Assembly (NCBI RefSeq): GCF_013205025.1
Contig: NZ_JABMLE010000004.1
Location: forward strand, 556,946-620,945
DNA from: Rathayibacter sp. VKM Ac-2857
Lineage (GTDB): Bacteria; Actinomycetota; Actinomycetes; Actinomycetales; Microbacteriaceae
Reading direction: 5' to 3'
Length of the DNA stretch: 64,000 bases
The position numbers and the translations under genes were made by a program. This document shows, piece by piece, positions 27,383 through 36,539 of this stretch. Numbering within the stretch: position 1 is the stretch's first letter; the number at the start of each line of letters is the position of its first letter. The notes under the pieces were generated by a model that saw only the letters and a list, made by a program, of their open reading frames with translations, did not search any database and was not told the origin of the DNA.

Positions 27383-28021
27383 TCAGCGCGGCGAGAGATC
27401 TCCGAGCACGGCGAAGCCCAACCGCTGTGCGGCGACCAGGACCACCGCGTCGGCGGTCACGTCGTTCAGGGCCCTGTCGAAGCTCGGTCGTGACGGGAAG
27501 GCGGGTTCCCGCTCGACGCGGCTGAACAGCGTGACGACCGGCTTCCCGGTGATGGCCGACAGGTGCCACAGCCCGTCGATGCTGCCGAGGCGCTCCTCGA
27601 TCGCCCGGGCCCAGGCCTGCGTCGCACGCTTCGACCCCATCTGGATCGCTGCGGCGGCCCCGTTGTGGACCGGCCACTGACCGGTGAGATCGAGGAGCGT
27701 CAGCGGACGGGACGGACGCCAGCCCACGAGCCGCGGAGCGTTCTGAACGCAATCGACGACCCGTCGACGCTGGTAGGTCTCGCCGAGCGACGTCACGGCA
27801 TCCGTCGCCGCGTACAGGACACCGACGGTCGGGTGGTCCCCCGGAGGGGGCGGGTGCGGGTCGAAGCGCATCCCCGGCACCGGTCCGTGGTGACGCAGAG
27901 CGTTCCAGGTCCCCGCATGCTCCCCGGCGCTCCGGTACACGCGCCAGAGCGGACCGGAGTACTCCCGGAGGTGCGAGGGCCCGGTGACGAAGGACTCCGG
28001 TGGGGTGAGCGGGACCTTCAC
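27383..28021 (-). CDS. RES-domain toxin of a RES/Xre-type toxin-antitoxin pair
   Basis: A 212-residue protein with the RES-domain layout: Arg27 in GPLWRVYR, a GMRFDP turn, YAATDAVTSLGETY with Glu81, and a later LFSR serine region; these resemble the R-E-S residues that name the family. Characterised RES toxins degrade NAD+ when free of their antitoxin. GTG 28021 overlaps the antitoxin stop (GTGA), so the pair is translationally coupled with antitoxin first, the usual order. The frame is open further upstream, but that part lies inside the antitoxin gene. Confidence 0.8.
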   Translation of the reverse strand: MKVPLTPPESFVTGPSHLREYSGPLWRVYRSAGEHAGTWNALRHHGPVPGMRFDPHPPPPGDHPTVGVLYAATDAVTSLGETYQRRRVVDCVQNAPRLVGWRPSRPLTLLDLTGQWPVHNGAAAAIQMGSKRATQAWARAIEERLGSIDGLWHLSAITGKPVVTLFSRVEREPAFPSRPSFDRALNDVTADAVVLVAAQRLGFAVLGDLSPR

Positions 28022-28854
28022 GACTCGTCGAACTCGGCCAGAGCGGCGAGGACCTCCCGCGGATCGCCTCCCCCGATGAGCCACCGCACCGGCGTGACCG
28101 ACGTCTCGCCGATGAGGAGCTCCTCCTGCGGCGTGGTCATGAAGCCGTGGACACTCGCGGGGTGCATGTCGGCCGGGATCGCCCTCACGAGGGCGGGGAC
28201 GCCGGGCAGCATCGGCCGCTCCCGGTCGTCCGTGAACTGCCAGGCCGGGAACCGCAGCTTCGAGCCGACCTTGAAGGCGTACAGGCCGTCCTTCGCCTTC
28301 CGGTGGCGCACGCGCGTCTCATCGATCCTGAGTCGCGCGGCCACCTCGGCGGTGCCGAACGAGTCGACGATCGCCTGCAGCCGGGTGCGCCGCTCGAGAT
28401 CGGCCAGCTCGCCGCGCGCGACCTCCGCCTCGGCCTCGGCGAGCTCCTCGGCGGTCATCGTGCCGGACTCGACGAGGAAGTCGGCCTCGGCCTGGATCAA
28501 CCCGCCGCCCGACGACTGCTGCCTGGCGAGGAGCGAGGCCTGCTCCGTGAGGAGCGCGACGAGTGTCCGCTCGTCGCCTCCCCTGCGGCGGACGGCCCGC
28601 CACAGTGCATCGAGACCGTCGGTCAGCTCGGCGTGGGTGACGATGGCGAGCACCTCCGGCGTGAGCCGGGCGAGAACGCTGCGGAGATGCTCGTGCACGG
28701 CACCCGGCGAGAGCTCGAGCCGACCGGCGATCTCCGACTCGGTGGCACCTTCGGCGAGCCCGACGACGATCCGGAGCTGCGCCTCCAGGGCGGACTCCGA
28801 CTCCGGCCCTCTCGAGCTCGTGATCGGGGGCGGGCTTGTGGCGAGGTCTGTCAT
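28018..28854 (-). CDS. Xre/MbcA/ParS-type antitoxin, unusually long with extra N-terminal HTH
   Basis: A 278-residue protein preceding the RES gene. The C-terminal part (about 205-278: FPAWQF, PGVPALV, MTTPQEELLIGETSVTPVRWLIGGGDPREVLAAL) resembles the DUF2384 toxin-binding domain. Before it lies a helix-turn-helix-like stretch (FGTAEVAARLRIDETRVRHRKA). The N-terminus holds a second, LuxR-like HTH (about 25-65: GLAEGATESEIAGRLELSPGAVHEHLRSVL). Usual partners of RES toxins are about 130-160 residues, so the N-terminal half is extra. ATG 28854 has GGAGGAG at good spacing. Probably autorepresses the operon. Confidence 0.75.
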   Translation of the reverse strand: MTDLATSPPPITSSRGPESESALEAQLRIVVGLAEGATESEIAGRLELSPGAVHEHLRSVLARLTPEVLAIVTHAELTDGLDALWRAVRRRGGDERTLVALLTEQASLLARQQSSGGGLIQAEADFLVESGTMTAEELAEAEAEVARGELADLERRTRLQAIVDSFGTAEVAARLRIDETRVRHRKAKDGLYAFKVGSKLRFPAWQFTDDRERPMLPGVPALVRAIPADMHPASVHGFMTTPQEELLIGETSVTPVRWLIGGGDPREVLAALAEFDES

Positions 28855-28886
28855 GAACGTCTCCTCCGATGATCGGCGCACTGCTG

Positions 28887-28892
28887 ATCCTA
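28887..28892 (-). promoter_or_regulatory. Possible -10 box of the antitoxin-toxin operon
   Basis: TAGGAT on the minus strand, 33 nt before the ATG at 28854. No clear -35 is seen. Confidence 0.3.
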
Positions 28893-28919
28893 GTTTGGAA
28901 GGAGCATGCGCCGACCGGT

Positions 28920-28962
28920 CGAGACGTGCGCCGCGCGACGGTGGCGCGCTGCGCCCGTCTCG
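28920..28962 (-). terminator. Long hairpin directly after the CUT2 transporter operon
   Basis: Arms of 20 nt (28920-28939 and 28943-28962) match at 17 positions with a 3-nt loop, and abut the stop codon of the last permease gene. A probable terminator for the leftward operon. Confidence 0.6.
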
Positions 28963-29976
28963 TCAGCTCCGCGAGGTGAGCAGGGTCCTCAGCGGCGGCG
29001 CGATCGACTCGCGCCGCAGCAGCGCGGTCGCCAGCAGGAGCAGCAGCAGCACCGATCCGCGGACCAGGCCCTGCCAGTAGAACGAGACGCCGAGCAGCAC
29101 GAGGCCGTTGTTGATCAGGCCGAAGATCAGCACGCCGATCACCGTGCCGAGCACGTTGGGCCGCCCGTGCGCCGAGAGCGTCGCTCCGATGAAGACCGCG
29201 CCGATCGCATCCAGCACGTAGAGCTGGCCGCTCGCCGGCGAGTAGCCGTAGCTGCGCGAGGCGAGTGCGATGCCGGCCAGGGCGCCGATCAGCGCCGCCA
29301 CGATGAACGCGGAGGCGAGCGAGATCCCGACCCGGCGGCCGGCGATGCGGGTGGCGCCCGGCTGCTCCCCCGCCGCGGTGAGCACGCGGCCCCAGCGGGT
29401 GCGGTCCAGCAGCAGCCAGACCGCGACGGCGACGGCGATCGCCAGCAGCACCGGAGTGCCGATGCCGAGTACGGTCGCGTTGCCCCAGGCGGCGAAGGCG
29501 TCCGGCGTCTCCTGGCGGCGCAGGTAGATCGGCGCGCCGCCGCCGGTGAGCAGCTGCTGCGCACTGGTGCCGATGAACCAGACCGACAGGGTCGCGAGGA
29601 AGGCGCGGATGCGCAGCACGATCACCAGCACCGCGTTCACCACGCCGGCGAGCATCCCGAAGCCGAGGCCGATCAGCACGGCGAACCAGGTCACGTAGCC
29701 GTCGGCGATCAGCGCCGTCGCGGCCAGCGCCGCGAGGTCGATCGCGATGCCGATGGAGAGGTCGATGCCGCCGGCGCGGACGACGAGGGTCATCGCGCAC
29801 GCCGCCATCAGCAGCAGTGCACCGGCGCTCGCGACGTTGAGCAGGTTGGTCGGCGCGAAGTAGCCGGGCACGCTCGTGCCGAAGACGGCGAGGATGAGCA
29901 CGACCGCGCCGGGCGCGAGCAGGCGGACGGCGAGGGCCCGGCGGGACTCGGACACGGGCAGGGCGACGGCGGTCAC
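28963..29976 (-). CDS. ABC transporter permease, ribose/CUT2 type (second)
   Basis: A 337-residue RbsC-like membrane permease with about nine or ten hydrophobic segments, the family signature AGGIDLSIG near residue 70, and the RVGISLASAFIV and LGTVIGVLIFGLINNGL regions. GTG 29976 overlaps the stop of the first permease gene by 4 bp. Last gene of the binding protein-ATPase-permease-permease operon. Two different permeases suggest a heterodimeric channel, as in the AI-2 and autoinducer-like members of the family. The substrate is not predictable. Confidence 0.87.
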   Translation of the reverse strand: MTAVALPVSESRRALAVRLLAPGAVVLILAVFGTSVPGYFAPTNLLNVASAGALLLMAACAMTLVVRAGGIDLSIGIAIDLAALAATALIADGYVTWFAVLIGLGFGMLAGVVNAVLVIVLRIRAFLATLSVWFIGTSAQQLLTGGGAPIYLRRQETPDAFAAWGNATVLGIGTPVLLAIAVAVAVWLLLDRTRWGRVLTAAGEQPGATRIAGRRVGISLASAFIVAALIGALAGIALASRSYGYSPASGQLYVLDAIGAVFIGATLSAHGRPNVLGTVIGVLIFGLINNGLVLLGVSFYWQGLVRGSVLLLLLLATALLRRESIAPPLRTLLTSRS

Positions 29977-30992
29977 GAGCGGACCCCTCTCTCTCGCAGG
30001 GCCGCGAGGCCGAGGACGAGCAGGATGAGCAGCCCCTTGATCGCGCCGACCCACTGGCTGTCGATGCCGATCAGGGTGAAGCCGTTGCCGAGGGCCGCCA
30101 CGAAGACGGCGGCGAGCAGCGTGCCGCCGATCGTGACGACGAAGCGGCGCGAGAAGACGACCGAGAGGTAGGCGGTGACGATGATGTCGAGCAGGATCTG
30201 GTTGCCGATCCCGGGCACGGCGGCGGCGAGGCGCGCGGCGAGCAGCAGCCCGGCGATCCCGGCGAGGAGCCCGGAGAGCAGGTAGCTGGTGAGGACGTGG
30301 CGCCACACGGAGACGCCCGCGACGCTGGCCGCGGTCGGGTTCTGCCCGACGGCGTAGCTGCGGGTGCCCCAGGGGGTCCGCCCGACGGCGAGTGCGGTCG
30401 CCACCGTGACGACGGCGAGCACCACGACCGGCGCCGGGACGCCGAGCACGGCGCCGCCCCGCAGCCAGTCGAACAGCGGATCCGCGACCGGCACCTTGAC
30501 GTTGTCGGTGGCGAGGAAGACGACGGAGCCGACGATGCCGGAGACGGCGAGCGTGGCGAGCAGCGGGCGGAGGCCGAGCACGACGGCCGTGCCGCTGATC
30601 GCGCCGAAGCCGATCGAGACGAGGAGGGCGAGGAGCACGGCGGGGACCGCGCCGAGACCCGCGGTCAGCGCGACCGCCGCGACGACGCCGGAGAGGCCGA
30701 CGATCGGCCCGGAGGCGAGGTCGATGCCGCCGCGGACGACGTCGTCGCCGCCGGTGATCACCACGATCGCGAGGCCGAAGCCGGCGATCGCGGGGACCAC
30801 GGCCTGGATCAGGATCGTCGAGAGGTTGCCGCCGGTGGCGAAGACCGGCGAGGCGGCGCTGAACACCGCGATCTCGAGGACGACGACGAGGTAGCCGATC
30901 AGGGCGAGGGCGCCGATGCCGCGGCGGCGGGCGCGCGGCGCGGCGGGCGCCTCCGTCGTCGCGTCGTCGGTGGGTGCGGTGGTGAGGGTCAT
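29973..30992 (-). CDS. ABC transporter permease, ribose/CUT2 type (first)
   Basis: A 339-residue RbsC-like permease with multiple membrane segments. The region DDVVRGGIDLASGPIVGLSG corresponds to the (G)GIDLS signature of the family. ATG 30992 overlaps the ATPase stop (ATGA), and its own stop overlaps the next permease. It is only distantly similar to that second permease, so the two probably form a heterodimer. Confidence 0.86.
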   Translation of the reverse strand: MTLTTAPTDDATTEAPAAPRARRRGIGALALIGYLVVVLEIAVFSAASPVFATGGNLSTILIQAVVPAIAGFGLAIVVITGGDDVVRGGIDLASGPIVGLSGVVAAVALTAGLGAVPAVLLALLVSIGFGAISGTAVVLGLRPLLATLAVSGIVGSVVFLATDNVKVPVADPLFDWLRGGAVLGVPAPVVVLAVVTVATALAVGRTPWGTRSYAVGQNPTAASVAGVSVWRHVLTSYLLSGLLAGIAGLLLAARLAAAVPGIGNQILLDIIVTAYLSVVFSRRFVVTIGGTLLAAVFVAALGNGFTLIGIDSQWVGAIKGLLILLVLGLAALRERGVRS

Positions 30993-32539
30993 CGGGCACT
31001 CTCCCGGGCGTCGAGGTCGGAGGCGTCGAAGGCGGGTGCGTCGACGGCGCCGGACGCGATCGCGAGCACGCGGTCGGTGCTCAGCTCGGTGCGGGGCAGC
31101 TCGGCGCGCACGGCGCCGCGGTGCAGCACCAGGACGCGGTCGGCGAGGCCGACGAGTTCCTCGAGGTCGAGCGAGACGAGGAGGATGCCGGCGCCCTCGT
31201 CGACGAGGCGGTTGACCAGCGCGTAGACGGCCGCGCGGCTGCCGACGTCGACGCCTGCGGTGGGCTGATCGAGGACGAGCACGCGCGAGCCGGCGGCGAG
31301 CCACTTGCCGAGCGCGACCTTCTGCTGGTTGCCGCCGGAGAGCGTGCCGACCACGGCCTCCGGATCGGCGGGGCGCACGTCGAGCGCGGCGATCTGCTCG
31401 AGCGCGAGCGCCCGGTCGCGGCGGCGGCTGGGCAGCAGGCCGCCCAGGCTGATCCGCCCGAGCGAGGCGATCGAGAGGTTCTCCCGGACGGTGTGGGCGA
31501 GGAGCACGCCGTCGCGCCGGCGGTCGCTCGGCACGTAGCCGCCGCCCGCGGCGACGAAGGCCCGGGCGGAGGAGGTGGCGGTGCCGGCCACGCGCACCCG
31601 GCCGCTGCGGCGGACGAGGCCGACCACGGCGTCCGCGAGCACGTCGACCCCGGAGCCGACGAGGCCGGTGACGCCGACGATCTCGCCGGGGCGCACCGTC
31701 AGATCGAGGGCGTCGAGCGCGCCGGGCACGGTGAGCGCCTCGATCTCGAGCAGCGGCGCGACGTCGGCGGCGACCACCCGGTCGGAGCGGAGCGCGAACT
31801 CCTCCACGTCGCGGCCGAGCATCAGCTCGACGATCCGGGCACCCTGCTCGGCGTCGCCGTCGATCAGGTCGAGCGCGCCGACGTTCGCGCCGTTCCGCAG
31901 CACCACCACCCGGCTGGCGACGCGCTGCACCTCCTGGAGGTAGTGCGAGATGTAGATCACCGCGACGCCGCGGGCCTGCAGCCGGCGGATCGAGGCGAAC
32001 AGCGCCGCCACCTCCCCGGCGGCCAGCGGCGCGGTCGGCTCGTCGAGCACCAGGAGGCGCGGCTCGACCAGCAGCGCCCGGGCGATCTGCAGCTGCTGCT
32101 GCTCCGCCACGGTGAGGTCGTCGACGAGGGTGTCGCCGCGCACGACGAGGCCGACCAGCTCGGCGAGCACGGCCTCGGCCGAGGTGCCCCGGCGGCGCAG
32201 CCTCTCGTGGCCGAGGTAGAGCTGCTCCGCCACGGTCAGGCGGCCCGCGAGGTGCCGGTCCTGGTGCACGACCCGGATGCCGGCCCGCTCGGCGTCGCGC
32301 GGGGCGGTGATCGCCACCGGCTCCCCGTCGATCGCGATCGAGCCCGCGTCGGCCGAGTAGAGGCCGGTGAGGATCTTGATCAGCGTGGACTTGCCCGCGC
32401 CGTTCTCGCCGACCAGGGCGACGACCTCGCCGCGGCCGACAATGAGCCCGACGTCGCGCAGCACCGGGACTCCGGCGAAGGACTTGGAGATCCCCGCCAT
32501 CACGAGGGCCGGCGGCTGATCGCCCGCGGGACTAGCCAC
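30989..32539 (-). CDS. Sugar-type (RbsA-like) ABC transporter ATP-binding protein, two NBDs
   Basis: A 516-residue ATPase with two fused nucleotide-binding domains, as in RbsA/MglA. The first has a perfect Walker A (GENGAGKST, 44-52) and Walker B LLVLDEPTA. The second has signature LSGGNQQKVALGKW and VLVLDQPTAGVD, with the degenerate Walker A (GLVGSG) usual for this family. GTG 32539 overlaps the binding-protein stop by 8 bp and its stop overlaps the first permease. It energises import of the substrate bound by the 33575 lipoprotein. Confidence 0.9.
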   Translation of the reverse strand: MASPAGDQPPALVMAGISKSFAGVPVLRDVGLIVGRGEVVALVGENGAGKSTLIKILTGLYSADAGSIAIDGEPVAITAPRDAERAGIRVVHQDRHLAGRLTVAEQLYLGHERLRRRGTSAEAVLAELVGLVVRGDTLVDDLTVAEQQQLQIARALLVEPRLLVLDEPTAPLAAGEVAALFASIRRLQARGVAVIYISHYLQEVQRVASRVVVLRNGANVGALDLIDGDAEQGARIVELMLGRDVEEFALRSDRVVAADVAPLLEIEALTVPGALDALDLTVRPGEIVGVTGLVGSGVDVLADAVVGLVRRSGRVRVAGTATSSARAFVAAGGGYVPSDRRRDGVLLAHTVRENLSIASLGRISLGGLLPSRRRDRALALEQIAALDVRPADPEAVVGTLSGGNQQKVALGKWLAAGSRVLVLDQPTAGVDVGSRAAVYALVNRLVDEGAGILLVSLDLEELVGLADRVLVLHRGAVRAELPRTELSTDRVLAIASGAVDAPAFDASDLDARESAR

Positions 32540-33575
32540 CGAGACCGAGCTCCGCGGTCTTCTCGGCGATGTTCGCCTTGTCGATGAGCACCGGAGCGAA
32601 GTAGGTGGTCGGCGTGACCGAGTCGGCCTCGCCGCCGAGGAAGCGGGCCACGTTGTCGGCCGAGCCGGCGCCGATGGCGAGGTTCTGCTGCGCGACGGTC
32701 GCGGTGTAGGAGGAGTCGGGGTCGGCGATCAGGTCGAGCGCGCCCTGGTCGGCGTCGACGCCGTAGATCTTGATCTCGTCGCGGCCCGCCGCGTCGACGG
32801 CCTGCGCGGCGCCGATCTGCGGGGTGTCCCAGCAGGACCAGATGGCCGAGATCTCGCCCTTCGGGTAGCGCGAGAGCGCGTCGCCGATCTGCTGCTTCGC
32901 GTCCTCGATCGTGCCCTCGTACTTGTCCTGCAGCTCGGGCTGGAGGATCGAGATGTTCGGGTAGTCCTCGAGCACGAGCTTGAGCTCGTTGTAGCGGATG
33001 CGGCAGGGCGCGACGCCCGGGAAGCCGTTGAAGACCAGGATCTGGCCGGAGCCGCCGATGTCCTCGGCGATGGTGCGGGCGAGGGTCGAGCCGATCTGCC
33101 AGTTGTCGCTGGTGACGTTGTTCTCGGAGTACTCCGACACGTTGTCGATGGTGAAGAGCGGGATCCCCGCGTCGTGCACCTCCTTCAGCGCAGGCGCGAG
33201 GGTGGTCGCGTCGCCGAGGATCACGATGATCGCGTCGGGCTTCTGCGAGACGAGGTTCTCGATGTCCGAGACGTGCTTGTCGTCCTTGGCCTCGGCCTGG
33301 GTGGCGACGACGGTGCCGCCGAGCGCCTCCACGCGGTCCTGCACCGACTGGTACACGATGCGGGAGAAGTCGTGGACGATGTCCTTCGCCGCGATGCCGA
33401 CCGTCTTGCCCTCGAGGCTCGGGACATCGGCGGTCGAGGCCGCGGCGGTGGTCGCCTCGGCGGCGGCGTTCGCGCCGTTCGCGCCGGAGGACTCCTCCTT
33501 GAGGGAGCAGCCGGTGAGGACCAGCGTCGCGGCGGCGAGGAGCGCCACCGCGGAGGTGAGGGAGCGGAATCGCAT
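32532..33575 (-). CDS. Periplasmic-binding-protein-like lipoprotein of the CUT2 importer
   Basis: A 347-residue lipoprotein with lipobox LTGC (Cys23) and a type I binding-protein fold of the RbsB class (LEGKTVGIAAKDI...PDAIIVILGD...IPLFTIDNVS...YGVDADQGALDLIADPDSSYTATVAQ). First gene of the leftward operon; transcription starts in the 250-bp gap shared with the divergent flavin monooxygenase gene. Its ligand may be connected with the oxygenase genes across that gap (inference). ATG 33575 begins the classical signal sequence; the Shine-Dalgarno sequence is weak. Confidence 0.9.
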   Translation of the reverse strand: MRFRSLTSAVALLAAATLVLTGCSLKEESSGANGANAAAEATTAAASTADVPSLEGKTVGIAAKDIVHDFSRIVYQSVQDRVEALGGTVVATQAEAKDDKHVSDIENLVSQKPDAIIVILGDATTLAPALKEVHDAGIPLFTIDNVSEYSENNVTSDNWQIGSTLARTIAEDIGGSGQILVFNGFPGVAPCRIRYNELKLVLEDYPNISILQPELQDKYEGTIEDAKQQIGDALSRYPKGEISAIWSCWDTPQIGAAQAVDAAGRDEIKIYGVDADQGALDLIADPDSSYTATVAQQNLAIGAGSADNVARFLGGEADSVTPTTYFAPVLIDKANIAEKTAELGLGG

Positions 33576-33823
33576 GGGAGGGCCTGCTTCGGGAGGAGAG
33601 GGATGCTGTGGGGCGCCGGATCCGCGGAGGAGCGGGCGGTGCTGCTGGCCATCGTGGCGGTGGCGCGGCGGCTCGTCACGCCGGCCGGTCATCCACCGCA
33701 ACGCGGCGTCACACAGCGCAACACGGGGGCCGTTCGTTACGCCGGGTTGCGCGCGCGCCGACGCGGTGTCGGTCGTCCCTCCTAGGGTCCGAAGCGCACC
33801 AGCCCCGAACCGAACGGAATCCC

Positions 33824-35275
33824 ATGGCGTCCCGCATCGTCCTTAACGCCTTCGACATGACCTGTGTCGGCCACCAGGCGCCCGGCCTCTGGCGGCACCC
33901 CGACTCGCAGGCCGACCGCTACAACGATCTCGAGTACTGGATCGACCTCGCGAAGACGCTCGAGCGCGGCACCTTCGACGCGCTCTTCCTCGCCGACGTG
34001 CTCGGCGTCTACGACGTCTACCGCGGCTCCGTCGGGCCGGCGCTGATCGACTCGGCGCAGGTCCCGGTCAACGACCCGCTGCTGCAGATCCCCGCGATGG
34101 CCGCCGCCACGAAGCACCTCGGCTTCGGCGTCACGATCTCGCCGACCTATGAGCAGCCCTACGCGCTCGCGCGCCGGCTCTCCACACTCGATCACCTCAC
34201 CAAGGGCCGGATCGGCTGGAACGTGGTCACCTCCTACCTCGACAGCGCCGCGCAGAACCTCGGCCTCGAGCGGCAGATCCCGCACGACGAGCGCTACGAC
34301 ATCGCCGAGGAGTTCCTCGACGTGAGCTACAAGCTCTGGGAGGGCTCCTGGGAGGAGGGCGCGGTGCTGCGCGACCGGGAGCGCGGCGTCTTCACCGACC
34401 CGCGCAAGGTGCACCCGATCGGCCACTCCGGCACCCACTACCGCGTGCCGGGCATCCACCTCTCCGAGCCGTCGCAGCAGCGCACGCCGGTGATCTTCCA
34501 GGCGGGAGCCTCGCCGCGCGGCATCGACTTCTCGGCGAAGCACGGCGAGGCCGTCTTCATCAACGCGATCCGGCCCGAGCTGACCCGGCGGACCACGGAC
34601 GCCATCCGCGACGCTGCGGAGAAGCACGGCCGCGCGCGCACCGACCCGAAGATCCTCATCCTCGCGACCGTCATCGTCGCCGAGACGGACGCCGAGGCGC
34701 AGGCCAAGTACGCCGACTTCAAGACGTACTCGTCCCGCGAGGGGGCGCTCGCGTTCTACGGCGGCTGGTCGGGGCTCGACCTCTCGCAGTTCCCGGCGGA
34801 CGTGCCGCTCGACTACGTCGACACCGATGCGGTGCGCAGCGCGCTCTCGATCTTCACGAAGGCGGACCCCGACCGCGCCTGGACCCCGGACGACGTCGCG
34901 GAGTACCTCGGCATCGGTGGCATCGGCCCGGTGATCGTCGGCTCGCCGAGCACCGTCGCGGACGAGCTGGAGCGCTGGGTCGACGTCGCCGGGATCGACG
35001 GCTTCAACCTCGCCTACGTGGTCACCCCCGGCACCTTCGAGGACTTCGTCGACCTCGCGGTCCCCGAGCTGCGGAGGCGCGGCCGGGTCTGGGAGGAGTA
35101 CGAGGGTTCGACCCTCCGCGAGTACCTCCAGGGCCCGGGCAGCGCCCGCGTGAAGGACTCGCACCCGGCCGCCGCCTACCGCGACGCGTACGTCGGCTCG
35201 CCCAGCGCCGCCGACGGACTGCCCGACAGCGTCCTCTCCGTCCTGCCCGCCCTCGACCCGGAGCCCGTCCGATGA
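33824..35275 (+). CDS. FMN-dependent monooxygenase, luciferase-like (DszA/SnaA/NtaA family)
   Basis: A 483-residue flavin monooxygenase of the NtaA/SnaA/DszA/SoxA group, at the usual length (about 440-480). Typical motifs are LNAFDMTCVGHQAPGLWRHP, FDALFLADVLGVYD, TYEQPYALARRLSTLDHLTKGRIGWNVVTS and PVIFQAGASPRGIDFSAKHGEAVF. Members use FMNH2 and O2 to open sulfones, nitrilotriacetate or related substrates. Its stop overlaps the next gene (ATGA), which encodes a DszC/SfnB-type flavoprotein. A pathway releasing sulfur (or nitrogen) from an organic compound is likely; no flavin reductase gene is adjacent. Confidence 0.88.
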   Translation: MASRIVLNAFDMTCVGHQAPGLWRHPDSQADRYNDLEYWIDLAKTLERGTFDALFLADVLGVYDVYRGSVGPALIDSAQVPVNDPLLQIPAMAAATKHLGFGVTISPTYEQPYALARRLSTLDHLTKGRIGWNVVTSYLDSAAQNLGLERQIPHDERYDIAEEFLDVSYKLWEGSWEEGAVLRDRERGVFTDPRKVHPIGHSGTHYRVPGIHLSEPSQQRTPVIFQAGASPRGIDFSAKHGEAVFINAIRPELTRRTTDAIRDAAEKHGRARTDPKILILATVIVAETDAEAQAKYADFKTYSSREGALAFYGGWSGLDLSQFPADVPLDYVDTDAVRSALSIFTKADPDRAWTPDDVAEYLGIGGIGPVIVGSPSTVADELERWVDVAGIDGFNLAYVVTPGTFEDFVDLAVPELRRRGRVWEEYEGSTLREYLQGPGSARVKDSHPAAAYRDAYVGSPSAADGLPDSVLSVLPALDPEPVR

Positions 35276-36525
35276 CACAGACCGCCCCTGCCCCGACCAG
35301 CCCCGAGTCCCGCCCGGAGCGTCCCCGCTCGCACTGGGACCGCATTGCGACCGCCGCCGAGCACGCGCACTGGGACGCCGTCGCGTCCGGCGTCGCCGAG
35401 ACCCTCGCGACCGACGTCCTCGAGCGCGACCGCGGCAACCTCGACCCGACGACCGAGCTCGAGCCGCTGCGCTCCTCGGGACTCGTGAATCTGCTCGACC
35501 CCGCCGAGTACGGCGGCGGCGGCGCGGTCTGGAGCACGGCGTTCCGGGTGATCCGGATCCTCGCCGCGGCGGACGCCTCGCTCGCGCAGATCCTGCTGTA
35601 CCACTACGTCAACTCGGCCAACATCGCGTTCTCGGCGCCGGAGTCGGAGCGCGAGCGCTTCTACCGCGCGACGATCGAGGGCCGGTGGCTCTGGGGCGAC
35701 TCGGTGAACCCGGTCGACCCCGACCTCGAGCTGACGCCCCGCGGCCACGGCTTCGAGCTGAACGGGCTCAAGCGCTTCTCGACCGGGGTCTCCTCGGGCG
35801 ACGCGGTGCTGGTCAACGCGGTGATCTCCGGCGGCGACCGCTCCGGCGAGACGCTGACGTTCGTGCTCCCCCGCGACCGCGCGGGCATCGAGCCGCTCGG
35901 CGACTGGGACTACCTCGGCCAGCGGCAGAGCGCCTCCGGGTCCGTCCGCTTCACCGGCGTGCGGGTGGACGCGACCGAGATCCTCGGCGCGCTGGTCGAC
36001 GAGCCGTTCGCGACCCTGATCACGCCGTCGATCCAGCTCGGCTTCGGCAATCTGTACCTCGGCATCGCGCAGGGCGCGCTGGCGAAGGGCCGCGGGCTGA
36101 CGCTCGGCAGGAAGAACTCCTGGTTCCTCTCGGGCGTCGAGACCTACGCGCAGGATCCGTTCGTGCGCCGCCTCTACGGCGAGCTGGTCGCGCACACGGC
36201 GGCGGCGGAGGCGCTGGCCGACCGGGTCGGCGTGCTGCACGACGCCGAGGTCGCCCGCGGCGCGGCGGTGACGGCCGAGTCGCGCGCCGCTCAGGCGATC
36301 GAGATCGCGAAGGTGAAGATCGTGACGGACGCGCTCGCGCTCGACGTGACGACCCGGATCTACGAGGCGACCGGCTCCTCCTCCGCGAAGAGCTCGATCG
36401 GCCTCGACCTCTACTGGCGGAACGTCCGCACCCACTCGCTGCACGACCCCGTCGACTACAAGAAGCTCGAGGTCGGCGCGAACTACCTGACCGGCGACGT
36501 CCAGCCGCTCTCCCTCTACACGTGA
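35272..36525 (+). CDS. Acyl-CoA dehydrogenase-fold flavin monooxygenase (SfnB/DszC type), first
   Basis: A 417-residue flavoprotein with the acyl-CoA dehydrogenase fold (N-terminal helices, beta domain with LNGLKRFSTGVSSGDAVLV, C-terminal four-helix bundle). It ends RNVRTHSLHDPVDYKKLEVG, the C-terminal pattern of DszC/SfnB monooxygenases rather than true acyl-CoA dehydrogenases, which carry a catalytic Glu. It starts on ATG 35272, overlapping the upstream stop, and is probably supplied with reduced FMN. In DszC-like systems this enzyme makes the sulfone that the DszA-like enzyme then cleaves. Confidence 0.84.
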   Translation: MTQTAPAPTSPESRPERPRSHWDRIATAAEHAHWDAVASGVAETLATDVLERDRGNLDPTTELEPLRSSGLVNLLDPAEYGGGGAVWSTAFRVIRILAAADASLAQILLYHYVNSANIAFSAPESERERFYRATIEGRWLWGDSVNPVDPDLELTPRGHGFELNGLKRFSTGVSSGDAVLVNAVISGGDRSGETLTFVLPRDRAGIEPLGDWDYLGQRQSASGSVRFTGVRVDATEILGALVDEPFATLITPSIQLGFGNLYLGIAQGALAKGRGLTLGRKNSWFLSGVETYAQDPFVRRLYGELVAHTAAAEALADRVGVLHDAEVARGAAVTAESRAAQAIEIAKVKIVTDALALDVTTRIYEATGSSSAKSSIGLDLYWRNVRTHSLHDPVDYKKLEVGANYLTGDVQPLSLYT

Positions 36526-36539
36526 GCGGCGACGGACAC

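Noticed and set aside
29973-30999. A single fused double-permease (678 codons) on the minus strand at 28963-30999
   Set aside because: The upstream part of that frame is an out-of-frame shadow of the first permease. The true second permease begins at GTG 29976, overlapping the first one's stop.
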